NCBI GenBank assembly: GCA_947039275.1
Contig: CAMQYL010000008.1
Location: forward strand, 1 to 64,000
Source: Amulumruptor sp947039275
GTDB taxonomy: Bacteria > Bacteroidota > Bacteroidia > Bacteroidales > Muribaculaceae
Length of the DNA: 64,000 bases
Direction: 5' to 3'
Position numbers and translations under genes: made by a program. Positions 23,039 through 31,743 of the stretch are shown piece after piece. Below the pieces are notes generated by a model. That model did no database searches. It had not been told where the DNA came from and saw nothing but the letters and a program-made list of their open reading frames with translations. Every line of letters begins with the position of its first letter. Position 1 is the first letter of the stretch.

Positions 23039-24259
23039 CTATCTGCCGCTCCGAGGCACCATGAAACGTGCCACCACGGATGTCAACACCGCCACCCCGA
23101 CTATCAGCCCTAACACCGCCAGAGCATCAGTCCACTCCACTCTGACAGGGTACGACGAAATGATCATCTTGGCGTGGTCTCCGCCCATCTTGATGATGCC
23201 GGTGGTCTGCTGTATGAGCGACAGTGCCACTCCGAGCACTATCCCTGCCACACCCCCAAACAGCGTTATCAACGCCCCCTCGATGGTGAAAATGTTATAG
23301 ATCATACGCCTCGGCGCACCCAATGCTTTCAGCACACCTATACTCCCTTCCTTCTCTATTATAAGCATCGAGAGCGTGGAGATGATGTTAAACGATGCTA
23401 TGACCAATATGAACGCCAGCAGCAGAAACGTTATCCACTTCTCCACATTGACCATGCGGAATGCTTCTGCCTGCTGCATCTGCTGGTCAAGCACGCGGTA
23501 TGAATGCCCGAGCACCCCCTCTATATCCTGACAGACACGGGAGACATCAGCACCTTCTGCCAATCCTACATCCACTCGGCTTGCTTCTGACCCGTAGTCA
23601 AGAAGGTTCCTCACCTGATCCAGCGACATGACTATGCGCGGCATGTCGGCATCCTTGTCATCTGCCTGATACACAGCCGCTACAGTCACCGAATCAGTGC
23701 GGAAAGCGGTAGCCGGCATCGCGGGATTGATACGACCCTTGCGCCGAGGCACATACAGATGCACGAAATCATACGTCCCGGGGAAAGCCATCAACCCGTT
23801 TGCCGCACCGACACTCAGCAGTCCGGCTCCTAAGCCCGACATCCGCTGAGCATTCACCTCTCCGTCTATTATGACCTTGCCGTAATCGACTATACTATCA
23901 TAATGCGCCGGCACACCATGTATGCTTACAGGCAGATGGTACTGGCGATACACCGCCAATGCTGCCTCGTCAATCACAGGAGCGGCATCCGACACGCCCG
24001 CCACACCCCTGATGGCATCCGCCACCGAATCGGCATCCGCCATGACCTTCCCTTCCACAGGCTCCACGGTCAATACAGGAGAAACAAGCGACACATGCGA
24101 GAAAACCATGTCGTGAAATCCGTTGAATACCGACAGCACACACATAATCGCCATCGTCGCAACGGCAACGCCGGCAACGGATATGATGGATATGACGTTG
24201 ACGGCGTTATGGGTCTTACGCGAAAAAAAATACCGCAAGGCTATCCGCAGAGCGAGCAT
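23039..24259 (-). CDS. Lipoprotein-releasing ABC transporter permease, LolC/LolE family
   Basis: A 406-residue inner-membrane permease of the FtsX/MacB fold that, with a LolD ATPase, extracts lipoproteins from the inner membrane. The start is taken at 24259 (MLALRIALRYFFSRK), the usual family start. A frame open further upstream runs into a REP (MPRHVPT) and is not believed. First membrane helix about residues 22-48 (VISIISVAGVAVATMAIMCV), periplasmic domain about 50-265, then three membrane helices (about 275-300 FLLLAFILVIASFNIISTLS, 320-350, 365-390), with the FtsX motif IGVLKALGAPRRMI. The ATPase partner is not in this window. Confidence 0.85.
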   Translation of the reverse strand: MLALRIALRYFFSRKTHNAVNVISIISVAGVAVATMAIMCVLSVFNGFHDMVFSHVSLVSPVLTVEPVEGKVMADADSVADAIRGVAGVSDAAPVIDEAALAVYRQYHLPVSIHGVPAHYDSIVDYGKVIIDGEVNAQRMSGLGAGLLSVGAANGLMAFPGTYDFVHLYVPRRKGRINPAMPATAFRTDSVTVAAVYQADDKDADMPRIVMSLDQVRNLLDYGSEASRVDVGLAEGADVSRVCQDIEGVLGHSYRVLDQQMQQAEAFRMVNVEKWITFLLLAFILVIASFNIISTLSMLIIEKEGSIGVLKALGAPRRMIYNIFTIEGALITLFGGVAGIVLGVALSLIQQTTGIIKMGGDHAKMIISSYPVRVEWTDALAVLGLIVGVAVLTSVVARFMVPRSGR

Positions 24260-24289
24260 AGCGTAAAATATAAGTGATGAATAATATAT

Positions 24290-24316
24290 TGTAGGGACAT
24301 GCCGTGGCATGTCCGC
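24290..24316 (+). repeat. Single REP between the permease and rbfA genes
   Basis: Standard plus-strand unit with an intact GTAG head, 12 bases from the rbfA stop and 30 bases upstream of the permease start. Confidence 0.9.
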
Positions 24317-24328
24317 AACCCCCGCGGG

Positions 24329-24682
24329 CTATTCCGCAGGTTTCTCGTCTGTCTTGAGCAACCGGTCGATATTCTCAAGGTAATCCAGCGAGTCATCCAG
24401 ATAAAACGCCAGTTCGGGCACCTTGCGAAGCTGATAACGCACTTTCTGTGCCAGCTCATAGCGGATGGTCTTCATCTGCTCCTTGGCACCCTGCAGCACA
24501 TCCTGTGCCTTGTCTGACGGGAACACCGACAGGTACACTTTGGCTATGCTCAGGTCTGGCGATACCCTGACCGCACTCACCGACACTATCGTCCCGTGGG
24601 TCTTGGCTGTCTGCTGACGGAATATTTCACTGATCTCCTTCTGGAGGAGACGGCATATCTTGGCTTGGCGTGTTGATTCCAT
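24329..24682 (-). CDS. rbfA: Ribosome-binding factor A
   Basis: A 117-residue 30S maturation factor with a KH-like fold. Visible: ICRLLQKEISEIFRQQ, then VSVSAVRVSPDLSIAKVYLS (the AxG-interrupted kink region), RYELAQKVRYQLRKVPELAF and the end YLDDSLDYLENIDRLL. The length is standard. Its own -7 box may be TACCTTTG on minus at 24710-24703, so it can be transcribed apart from the tonB gene upstream. Confidence 0.93.
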   Translation of the reverse strand: MESTRQAKICRLLQKEISEIFRQQTAKTHGTIVSVSAVRVSPDLSIAKVYLSVFPSDKAQDVLQGAKEQMKTIRYELAQKVRYQLRKVPELAFYLDDSLDYLENIDRLLKTDEKPAE

Positions 24683-24702
24683 AAATTATAATTTTTAAGT
24701 TA

Positions 24703-24710
24703 CAAAGGTA
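24703..24710 (-). promoter_or_regulatory. Probable -7 box of rbfA
   Basis: Minus-strand TACCTTTG, 21 bases before the rbfA start, in the gap after the TonB gene. No well-spaced -33 element. Confidence 0.4.
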
Positions 24711-24734
24711 TAACGCTCCAACAGCCCAAAAGGG

Positions 24735-25541
24735 TCACCCGGCGGGCGGAACGAAGCGATAAGTGATGGTACCAGTCTGTTCGGCTGGCGCATCCTCGGC
24801 TACTGAGAATGATGAGCGCAATGCCGCGGCGACACAACTGCGGCGAGCGGCGAGATTCGACGCCACACTGCCTGTGCCTCGGGCATACGATGCCGACACC
24901 ACATGCCCCTTGCGGTCCACGCGCACGGCTATGACTATCGTGCCTGACTCCGTTGCCGACGGATTGTCCCAGTGTGACAGAGTGCGGCCTTTGAGGTTGA
25001 CCCCTGGACGTCCGGCAAGTGCCGCTCCGGTTGATTTGTTGCCGTCGACGCTTCCGGGACGGCGGTCGGCACCTTCCCCTTCGCCGGGCTTGCCAAATTG
25101 TACACGCTCGCCTATCTTGGCAGCCTGGGCGTTACGTCGCTCCTCCGCCTGCTTCTCGGCAGCACGAGCCCTGCGCTGGTCGGCACTTTCGGTATCACGG
25201 CGAGGGGTAGCTTTGATGTCTGTTTTGGCTGTGGTCGTAAGCATGTGGTCCGATGCCGTCGCGGCATTGTCGGCTGCCGTAGGCGGAGCTGTCTCCTCTG
25301 GCGTGGTGACATCCTGATAGAAATCGTCACCCACCATGACATATTCGCCAGGCATGAGTACGTCCATGCTATCCTCCTGCTCCTCCACCTGATTCAGTGC
25401 CAGCTCGTCGAGCATCTCGTGACGGCGCATATTGTAATCCATCACCATAAGGAGCATCAGCCCGAGCACTATGGCGTGGAAAAGCACGGTGCCGGTGATG
25501 CCCCATGCTCGCGATGCAGGTGTGGAGTTTCCGTAATCCAT
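24735..25541 (-). CDS. TonB-like energy transducer
   Basis: A 268-residue protein: cytoplasmic start, one membrane helix (about 14-35, GTVLFHAIVLGLMLLMVMDY), a long periplasmic linker rich in charged and Ala/Thr residues (about 60-165), and a C-terminal domain (about 185-268, ATESGTIVIAVRVDRKGHVV) that matches the TonB C-terminal fold in part. It is third in an exbB-exbD-tonB order, one base after exbD, so it should form the proton-driven complex that powers outer-membrane receptors such as the one at 15.2 kb. Pairing with a specific receptor is inference. Confidence 0.8.
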   Translation of the reverse strand: MDYGNSTPASRAWGITGTVLFHAIVLGLMLLMVMDYNMRRHEMLDELALNQVEEQEDSMDVLMPGEYVMVGDDFYQDVTTPEETAPPTAADNAATASDHMLTTTAKTDIKATPRRDTESADQRRARAAEKQAEERRNAQAAKIGERVQFGKPGEGEGADRRPGSVDGNKSTGAALAGRPGVNLKGRTLSHWDNPSATESGTIVIAVRVDRKGHVVSASYARGTGSVASNLAARRSCVAAALRSSFSVAEDAPAEQTGTITYRFVPPAG

Positions 25542-25542
25542 A

Positions 25543-26028
25543 TTATTTTACTGCTGAGGTAGAGGTGGCAGGAGCTGACGGCTGCGGCTGCTGGGTCTTG
25601 GTTTCTGGCTTGACGCTTTCAGGCGCAGGCTTAGTGGCAAGCACCATTCTGACACCATTGGCGGCTCCCATGTCGAGTACCTGCACAAGCCGTCCGTAAG
25701 TTATATTTTCATCGGCATACACCGCCACATAGCTTCCTGGCTCCTGCTCACTGGCAAGTTGCATGAAAGTCATGAGTTCTTCCTGTCCGATGGCGCGCGG
25801 CTCTTCGGTGTCAAAAGTGACATACATCTCTCCGGCGGCATCGACATACACGCGCGCCGATGGACGCAGGGGAGTCTCCTCGCTGCTCTCGGGCAGATTG
25901 ACTTCCATGGCTGCCGGAAGCACGAAGGTCGACGTTACCATGAAAAATATCAGCAGCAGGAAGATGACATCGGTCATGGATGCCATGGAGAATGCGGCGG
26001 AAACCTGATATTGGCGTTTCAGTGACAT
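25543..26028 (-). CDS. exbD: ExbD/TolR-family biopolymer transport protein
   Basis: A 161-residue inner-membrane protein: a short cytoplasmic N-terminus, one membrane helix (about 17-38, MTDVIFLLLIFFMVTSTFVL) with the conserved Asp18 in MTDVIF that carries protons, and a periplasmic domain (about 45-135). The tail is rich in Pro/Gln/Thr, longer than in Escherichia coli ExbD. It lies between exbB and the TonB-like gene with gaps of 29 and 1 bases. Confidence 0.88.
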   Translation of the reverse strand: MSLKRQYQVSAAFSMASMTDVIFLLLIFFMVTSTFVLPAAMEVNLPESSEETPLRPSARVYVDAAGEMYVTFDTEEPRAIGQEELMTFMQLASEQEPGSYVAVYADENITYGRLVQVLDMGAANGVRMVLATKPAPESVKPETKTQQPQPSAPATSTSAVK

Positions 26029-26057
26029 AAGTTGGCGTGGGATAGGTGGTTACTCGG

Positions 26058-26753
26058 TCACTCTGCCGGCTCGTTGAGCAGATCCATAAATTCCATGGTA
26101 CGCGCCTCAAGTCCCGTAAGCACACGGTTGATACGCGATGTCAGCCAGTTGTAGGCAAACAGGGCTATCACACCCACCACCAGACCAGCCACGGTGGTAA
26201 CCAACGCCTCGTAGATACCGCCGGCAAGCACATCTATGTTGGCTTGCGACCCGGCGGACGCAAGGTTGTAGAAAGCCTCCACCATACCTATCACCGTGCC
26301 CAAGAAACCGATCATAGGTGCGCCGGCTGCCGTTGTGGCAAGCCATGTAAGTCCCTTGCCGAGACGTGCCACCTCTATGTTGCCGGTATTCTCTATGGCT
26401 ATCAGCACCTCGTTGGCTGGACGCCCGATTCGTGTGATACCCTTGTCGATCAGACGCGCATAAGGGGTGTTGGTCTGCTTGCACAGATTGCGCGCACTCT
26501 CTATCTCTCCCTCATGGATATAGTCTCGGATGCGCTTCATGAAGCTCTCGTCTTCATGTGAGGCTTTGTGTATGACTATGGCGCGGTCTATGAGCACATA
26601 GATGCTCACTATCGACAGGATGGCAAGCGGTATCATCAGCCATCCGCCCTCCATGCAGAGTTGCCATACTGACAGGTCTTTGACTGTGTCAGCGGCGGCT
26701 TTTCCCACGGCTGCGGCGGGTGCGGTCTGACAGACTAAAGATGTTAAAAGCAT
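26058..26753 (-). CDS. exbB: MotA/TolQ/ExbB proton channel protein
   Basis: A 231-residue protein, start taken at 26753 (MLLTSLVCQTAPAAAVG). A longer frame overlaps pdxJ and is unlikely. Three membrane helices: about 38-60 (GGWLMIPLAILSIVSIYVLI), 135-160 (GLTWLATTAAGAPMIGFLGT, with the conserved pore residues) and 180-205 (LVTTVAGLVVGVIALFAYNW). It forms the pentameric channel around which ExbD sits. It lies 59 bases after pdxJ, a linkage conserved in Bacteroidales to my knowledge. The first 20 residues look like a cleavable or signal-anchor segment. Confidence 0.88.
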   Translation of the reverse strand: MLLTSLVCQTAPAAAVGKAAADTVKDLSVWQLCMEGGWLMIPLAILSIVSIYVLIDRAIVIHKASHEDESFMKRIRDYIHEGEIESARNLCKQTNTPYARLIDKGITRIGRPANEVLIAIENTGNIEVARLGKGLTWLATTAAGAPMIGFLGTVIGMVEAFYNLASAGSQANIDVLAGGIYEALVTTVAGLVVGVIALFAYNWLTSRINRVLTGLEARTMEFMDLLNEPAE

Positions 26754-26812
26754 AATGCGGTGAAATAAGGTGTGGTATAAGTATTGTGTTCTGTTTTCTA
26801 ATGGCTCTCCTC

Positions 26813-27526
26813 TCAGCCGAGACACTGCTTGTAGCGACGTATCGTCTCTGCGAGTCCGAGATATAGCGCATCGGATATGAGGGCGTGGCCTATCGACACT
26901 TCGTCGAGATACGGCATATGGGCGTGGAAATAAGCCAGGTTGTCCAGATTGAGGTCATGCCCGGCATTTATGCCGAGACCCATGGAGTGGGCTACCTTGG
27001 CTGCCTCGACAAACGGTGCCACTGCGGCGGCGGCATCCTTGGCATAGCCGTCGGCATAAGGCTTGGTGTAAAGCTCCACGCGGTCGGCTCCCGCCTTGGC
27101 TGCCATGCGGATGTTGTCAGGGTCGGTCGACACGAAGATGCTCGTGCGTATGCCGGCATCGCGGAAACGCTCCACTACTCCCGACAGGAACTCGAAGTTG
27201 GCTCCGACATCCCAGCCCGCACTCGATGTCAGCGCATCGGGAGCATCAGGCACTAATGTGACCTGCTCGGGCTTTACTTTGAGCACCAATGTAACGAAGT
27301 CATCCGACGGATACCCTTCTATGTTAAATTCGCTCCTCACTATCGGACGGAGCTTGAACACATCGTCATGCTTGATGTGACGCTCGTCAGGACGCGGATG
27401 TATCGTGATGCCGTTGGCTCCCAGACGCTCGCACTCGAGCGAGAAGTCCTGCACGTTGGGGCGGTCTTCGCCACGTGCGTTGCGCAAGGTGGCTACTTTG
27501 TTTATGTTTACACTCAGGTGTGTCAT
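26813..27526 (-). CDS. pdxJ: Pyridoxine 5'-phosphate synthase
   Basis: A 237-residue TIM-barrel enzyme that condenses 1-deoxyxylulose-5-phosphate with 3-amino-2-oxopropyl phosphate to form vitamin B6. The start at 27526 (MTHLSVNINKVATLRNARGE) is the family start; the frame open upstream of it is spurious. Signatures: ITIHPRPDERHI, FNIEGYPSDDFVTLVLKVKP EQVTLVPD, ADRVELYTKPYA, LGINAGHDLNLDNL and EVSIGHALISDALYLGL. It is divergent from the ACT-like/nadK pair and heads the pdxJ-exbB-exbD-tonB series. Confidence 0.96.
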   Translation of the reverse strand: MTHLSVNINKVATLRNARGEDRPNVQDFSLECERLGANGITIHPRPDERHIKHDDVFKLRPIVRSEFNIEGYPSDDFVTLVLKVKPEQVTLVPDAPDALTSSAGWDVGANFEFLSGVVERFRDAGIRTSIFVSTDPDNIRMAAKAGADRVELYTKPYADGYAKDAAAAVAPFVEAAKVAHSMGLGINAGHDLNLDNLAYFHAHMPYLDEVSIGHALISDALYLGLAETIRRYKQCLG

Positions 27527-27554
27527 ATGCAGATTATTTAGTGTTTGCTGCCTG

Positions 27555-27581
27555 TGTAGGGACGCGGCGCGCCGCGTCATC
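27555..27581 (+). repeat. REP variant with GCGGC core
   Basis: Intact TGTAGGGAC head followed by a perfect GACGCGGCGCGCCGCGTC palindrome. Single copy upstream of pdxJ. Confidence 0.85.
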
Positions 27582-27665
27582 CGATGCACGTAACCGTCTT
27601 TATGCTGTCGGTTATCTCCTACACAATTAGCAGTCTTGCAACATATCCGATTAATGAATTTTTGC

Positions 27666-27673
27666 TAACTTTG
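27666..27673 (+). promoter_or_regulatory. Probable -7 box of the ACT-like/nadK unit
   Basis: TAACTTTG, about 60 bases before the proposed start. A TTG at 27636-27638 is too far away (27 bases) to be a convincing -33. Confidence 0.4.
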
Positions 27674-27731
27674 TAGTTGAGATACTATCAAAACACAAAA
27701 TTAAGCAGAAATCGCAAAAAACAGAAACATT

Positions 27732-28148
27732 TTGACTGCAAAACATCATACAGACCCACACAATCCCCTCATTCAGGAAATCCAGAGGTTGCAGACTGCC
27801 TCTGCCGAGGAGCGCGCCATGCTTCTTGAGCGTCTGCTCCCCTCGCGCTCTGACTCGTCTGTGCTGATTGTGACCTGCCGTCCGTCTGACTACAGTGCCA
27901 GCATCATCGCACGTGCCGTTGAAGATTGCGATGCACATCTGCTAAATCTCAACGTCACCGCCGACACCACCCCTGCCGGAAATGCCGTCATATACCTCCG
28001 GGTAAGCCATCGAGACCCATCGTCGGTGGCTCGCTCCCTTTCCCGTTACGGCTACGAGGTGACGGCTACCAGTTCGGACATCTCTCCGCAGTCCGATGAC
28101 GAGGCTCGCCTCCGAGCCCTCGAGGTGCTACACTACCTTTCAGTCTGA
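27732..28148 (+). CDS. ACT-like regulatory domain protein upstream of nadK
   Basis: A 138-residue protein with a TTG start; the next ATG, at 27820, would remove a short helix. Residues about 40-110 (SSVLIVTCRPSDYSASIIAR, then NAVIYLRVSHRDPSSVARSL, SRYGYEV) match the C-terminal ACT-like domain of the CBS-domain protein that commonly precedes nadK in Bacteroidales. Here the CBS pair is missing: only about 40 residues precede the ACT-like part, so either the gene has been shortened or this lineage has a reduced form. It probably senses a small ligand; the target is unknown. It is 37 bases before nadK. Confidence 0.6.
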   Translation: MTAKHHTDPHNPLIQEIQRLQTASAEERAMLLERLLPSRSDSSVLIVTCRPSDYSASIIARAVEDCDAHLLNLNVTADTTPAGNAVIYLRVSHRDPSSVARSLSRYGYEVTATSSDISPQSDDEARLRALEVLHYLSV

Positions 28149-28185
28149 CCACTCCTGAATATTTAATAACCACCCATCCCACGTC

Positions 28186-29049
28186 ATGCAGATAGCCATC
28201 TACGGCAACCGCCGACAGCAGACCCACATCCTCTCCATCCTCGCCCTTCTTGACGAGCTTGCAGCCAACGGTGTGGAGATACTGATGCACTCCAAGCTCT
28301 ACAACTATCTGCATGCCAATGCGGGCAGAGATTTTACAGTGGCACGCGTTGTGGGCGATGACGAGCCGTTTGACGCGTCAATGGCGATAAGCATAGGCGG
28401 AGACGGCACTTTTCTCAACACTGCACGCTGGATAGGCTCGCGCCAGATACCCATACTCGGCATCAATACCGGACATCTCGGCTACCTCGCCGCATGCACC
28501 ATGGACGATGCCATAGGCTATGTCCCTGCCATCGTCAAGGGACGATACGTGGTGGAAGACCGATCGATGCTCTGGGTCAAAAGCCTCACGCACCAGATAG
28601 AGTGGCCCTACGCGCTCAACGAGGTGGCAATCCTCAAAAAGGACACCTCATCGATGCTCAATGTCAAGACCACCATCAACGGGCAGCCTCTCGCGGTATA
28701 CCGCGCCGACGGACTGATAATCTCCACCCCTACAGGCAGCACAGGCTACAACCTCTCTGTAGGAGGTCCCATACTCCAGCCATCCACCCCGGCAATAGTG
28801 ATTGTACCGATCGCACCCCACTCGCTGACCATGCGACCAGTGGTGATCGACGACCGCAGCACCATCACCACCACCACCGACACGCGGGCTGACAGCTACC
28901 TCCTGAGTCTCGATGGCAGAAGCACCCCTCTCCCGGTCGACAGTTCGCTAACCATACACCGCGCACCGTTCGTCACCAAGGTGGTCCACCTCACCCAGGA
29001 CTACACATTTGTCGACACCCTCCACTCCAAGCTCCACTGGGGTTCCTAA
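28186..29049 (+). CDS. nadK: NAD kinase
   Basis: A 287-residue enzyme phosphorylating NAD to NADP. The kinase motif GGDGTFLNTA (71-80, with Asp73), GINTGHLGYLA, the NEVAILKK segment (NE/D motif) and TGSTGYNLSVGGPIL are all present. The length is normal. The plus-strand coding sequence is strikingly C-rich relative to G. It is second in the ACT-like/nadK unit, and the following metallopeptidase gene starts 24 bases later. Confidence 0.96.
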   Translation: MQIAIYGNRRQQTHILSILALLDELAANGVEILMHSKLYNYLHANAGRDFTVARVVGDDEPFDASMAISIGGDGTFLNTARWIGSRQIPILGINTGHLGYLAACTMDDAIGYVPAIVKGRYVVEDRSMLWVKSLTHQIEWPYALNEVAILKKDTSSMLNVKTTINGQPLAVYRADGLIISTPTGSTGYNLSVGGPILQPSTPAIVIVPIAPHSLTMRPVVIDDRSTITTTTDTRADSYLLSLDGRSTPLPVDSSLTIHRAPFVTKVVHLTQDYTFVDTLHSKLHWGS

Positions 29050-29073
29050 AAATTAAAAATTAAAAGCCCTCCA

Positions 29074-29823
29074 TTGCCCTCATTCATCACCAATACAGTC
29101 ACTGGCGGATTCACCTCCCACCCTCTGCTGGGAGAGGTGAAAGTCAGAGTACACCCTGCCACTCGCAAGGTAACTTACCGATGGACTGCGGGCATGGCAC
29201 ATGTGACCATACCTCAAGGGCTTACTCCTGACTACGTAAACACTCTGATTGACCGTATAGCCCCACGCCTGGCGCAGATGAAACCACAGGCTGCCATATA
29301 TGACGGCAAAGTCATAGACACGCCTTTCCTGACTCTGCGCTACTCCGCGTCATCGGCTGTCGACCCATCAAAACTCATAGGACGCAGAGACCTCCCATCG
29401 GCTGATGGCAGACCCTCTGCCACCATATCTTTCAGCCATCAGACTGACACGTCCGATGCCGCATTTCAGGCTTCTGTATCACGCTATTCGTCTAAGGTTG
29501 CACAGAGCCTCGCAGGAAAAAGATTACTCGAATTTGCAGCATCAGTGGCTGACAGCGTGGACTTGCATCCCCGCAGCTGGGCGATAGGCACCGGATCACG
29601 CACTCTCGGCACTTGCTCTTCGCTCGGACGCATAACTCTGAGCCGATACCTGCTCTTCTTCCCTGCCTCGCTGGTGGAGTACGTCATCAAACACGAACTC
29701 GCACACCTCATCCACCACGACCATTCCCCGCGCTTCCATGCCGAGGTTGACCGCATGTGCGGCGGACGGGAAGCGCAGCTACAGAAACAACTACGCACAT
29801 ACCGTTGGCCCATATTACGATAG
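29074..29823 (+). CDS. YgjP/DUF45-type metallopeptidase
   Basis: A 249-residue protein with a TTG start (no ATG nearby). The zinc-binding motif HELAH (207-211) sits in VEYVIKHELAHLIHHDHSPR, followed by FHAEV, the pattern of the YgjP-like (DUF45, M48-related) family. The N-terminal half (VKVRVHPATRKVTYRW) matches that family's beta part. There is no signal peptide, so it is cytoplasmic. Substrates are not known. The length is close to the usual 230-250. Confidence 0.82.
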   Translation: MPSFITNTVTGGFTSHPLLGEVKVRVHPATRKVTYRWTAGMAHVTIPQGLTPDYVNTLIDRIAPRLAQMKPQAAIYDGKVIDTPFLTLRYSASSAVDPSKLIGRRDLPSADGRPSATISFSHQTDTSDAAFQASVSRYSSKVAQSLAGKRLLEFAASVADSVDLHPRSWAIGTGSRTLGTCSSLGRITLSRYLLFFPASLVEYVIKHELAHLIHHDHSPRFHAEVDRMCGGREAQLQKQLRTYRWPILR

Positions 29824-29828
29824 CGCAT

Positions 29829-30995
29829 ATGATACGAAAGGTAACTGCTGTAATCACCCTGGCGGCTGTGCTTCTGACAGCCATGACGATGTCGGCACAA
29901 GAAATGCCTGACTCCATAGCCGTGACCGACACAGTGCCGCATATGACTCTCGCCGTAAGCCCCGACAGCCTGACACCTCCACCATCCCACAGCTCCACGC
30001 TCTGGATAAAACAGCTCATAGACAACGGATTCCATATCAACGACCCTGGTGTGGACTACCCCAAATTTCCCCGTTTCCTTGTAAAGGTCTACAACTGGGG
30101 CGATAAGGCATTCAACTCCTACGACCCCGATTATGTGGTCAGCACCGGGAAAAACTGGAAACTGCAAGCCAAGTCGTTCAACTGGCTCGAGGCTTTCACC
30201 ATCCAGTTTCCCAAAGGTCGCATATGGCTCCATACGCATCCCTATGCCGATGCCGGACCCTACATAAGTTTCATGGCTGTCAGCCTCGGATATATGTTCA
30301 ATCTCAATCAGCTGCTCGGCCACACCACTTCACGAAGCACCTGGATGTTTGACTTCACCTGCTCGCGCTTCACGGCGACCCTCAGCCTGCAGCAGTTCAA
30401 AGGTGGCATGACAATAACCGAATTCGGCAACTACAAGAACGGTCACGGCGTGCATATCCCATTTGACGACGGTGACATGAGTTCGCTCCATCTTGATGCC
30501 TTCTATTTTTTCAACCACCGCAAATACTCCCACGCCGCCGCTTACTGCTACTCCAAATATCAGCTCCGCAGCGCTGGCTCATGGATGGCTGGTCTGACAT
30601 TCGACAGTAACAAGACCACTCTCGACTTCTCTAAACTCGACATAGAGGTGCCAGTTGACGACTACGTGATGATGCGCACATTCAATTTCAATTATAAAGA
30701 CTACCAGCTCGGAGGAGGATACGCGCATAACTGGGCTATACGCCCTCACCGCTGGACGCTTAACCTGACCTCTCTCCTATGCATGGGATACCGGCGCACC
30801 CACGAAGATGTCAACAACGATAAAGACTCCATGCTCGCCAACTCCCTGATAGTCCGTGCCGGAGCCGTCTACAACCACCGCGCACTCTTCGCCGCCGCCA
30901 ACATCCGCTTCCGAGGCGGACTCTACTACACCTCCCAATTCATATTCTTCAACTACAACACCTCCCTCTCCATCAACATCGGCATGCGCTTCTGA
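29829..30995 (+). CDS. DUF4421 envelope protein
   Basis: A 389-residue protein. The start is set at 29829 (MIRKVTAVITLAAVLLTAMT), which gives a clear signal peptide cut after SAQ; the frame open upstream overlaps the metallopeptidase end. The mature part (GVDYPKFPRFLVKVYNWGDK, FNSYDPDYVVSTGKNWKLQA, SLGYMFNLNQLLG) is typical of DUF4421 proteins of Bacteroidetes. The alternating aromatic/hydrophilic strands and the terminal LSINIGMRF suggest an outer-membrane beta-barrel. Function unknown. Six bases separate it from the preceding gene. Confidence 0.8.
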   Translation: MIRKVTAVITLAAVLLTAMTMSAQEMPDSIAVTDTVPHMTLAVSPDSLTPPPSHSSTLWIKQLIDNGFHINDPGVDYPKFPRFLVKVYNWGDKAFNSYDPDYVVSTGKNWKLQAKSFNWLEAFTIQFPKGRIWLHTHPYADAGPYISFMAVSLGYMFNLNQLLGHTTSRSTWMFDFTCSRFTATLSLQQFKGGMTITEFGNYKNGHGVHIPFDDGDMSSLHLDAFYFFNHRKYSHAAAYCYSKYQLRSAGSWMAGLTFDSNKTTLDFSKLDIEVPVDDYVMMRTFNFNYKDYQLGGGYAHNWAIRPHRWTLNLTSLLCMGYRRTHEDVNNDKDSMLANSLIVRAGAVYNHRALFAAANIRFRGGLYYTSQFIFFNYNTSLSINIGMRF

Positions 30996-31016
30996 CCAAT
31001 AGATAAAACAGAAAGG

Positions 31017-31121
31017 CACGTCGGAGACGTGGCAGCCGTGCGAAACCCCATGCACGGAGCGAAGCGAACGTTCATGGGGTCGGGGTCATGAATCAATACA
31101 GTACAACCTCGGAGAGGTTGT
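31017..31121. repeat. Three-hairpin repeat cluster
   Basis: Stems CACGTC/GACGTG (31017-31031), ACCCCATG/CATGGGGT (31045-31080) and ACAACCTC/GAGGTTGT (31103-31121). The last shares the CCTC-GAGG design with TTGACCTCCGACGGAGGTCT near 10376. It lies between convergent genes and may also serve as a terminator. Confidence 0.65.
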
Positions 31122-31127
31122 GACACA

Positions 31128-31727
31128 CTATCCCAGTGCAAACAGCCCCGACACATCCCGCAGCTCCACCCCGACCCGCCGCGCTATCTCTTCGATCGCT
31201 AACACTGACTCATCGCTTTCAATCAGCAATTTTTCCAAGGGTATCACCTCCACCGATGCCGGATTGAACTTCTCTCCCACCGATAGATAAAACCCCTCCC
31301 TGACCAACTGCCGCGCCAGTTCAGGTTTCCCGCGGAATCCGTGTATGATCCACGGCTCCGCCGGTTTCATCTCCCGATGGATACGCACCAATCGGTCAGT
31401 CCCCCGCACATTGTGTATGACCATAGGCTTGCCATACTGTCGGCTGAGAGCGGCATGCTCCCTGAATATCTCCTCCTGACGCTCCATATCTCCTCCACGC
31501 AGCGCGTCAAATCCCGCTTCCCCTATAGCCACAATCCTCCTGTCAGCCGCCGACTCGCGCAGCCATCGCATAGAATCTTCATCTGCCTTGTCAGCATCCC
31601 ATGGATGTATGCCCACACTGTAGCAGCCCCCAGCCGGGATTTCCGCGCCGAGAGGCAGACTGACCACGGCAAAGTCCTTGCGCCGCAAGTCATGCGTATG
31701 CACATCATATATGGGATTAGTGGTCAT
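31128..31727 (-). CDS. TatD-family metal-dependent hydrolase
   Basis: A 199-residue member of the TatD family, start at 31727 (MTTNPIYDVHTHD). The first metal ligands are in DVHTHD, then SVGIHPW, IGEAGFD, a histidine in PMVIHNVRG, IIHGFRG and LLIESDES. It is shorter than Escherichia coli TatD (about 260 residues), as in the Bacteroidetes branch. Likely a 3'-5' nuclease or other metallohydrolase; the substrate is not readable. It is the last gene of the DUF4271-hemD-rnpA-yidD-tatD operon. Confidence 0.85.
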   Translation of the reverse strand: MTTNPIYDVHTHDLRRKDFAVVSLPLGAEIPAGGCYSVGIHPWDADKADEDSMRWLRESAADRRIVAIGEAGFDALRGGDMERQEEIFREHAALSRQYGKPMVIHNVRGTDRLVRIHREMKPAEPWIIHGFRGKPELARQLVREGFYLSVGEKFNPASVEVIPLEKLLIESDESVLAIEEIARRVGVELRDVSGLFALG

Positions 31728-31743
31728 AGGTAACGATTGTTGC

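Noticed and set aside
23039..24310. Longer start (MPRHVPT...) for the LolC/E-type permease
   Set aside because: The extra residues are translated REP sequence; the family start is at 24259.
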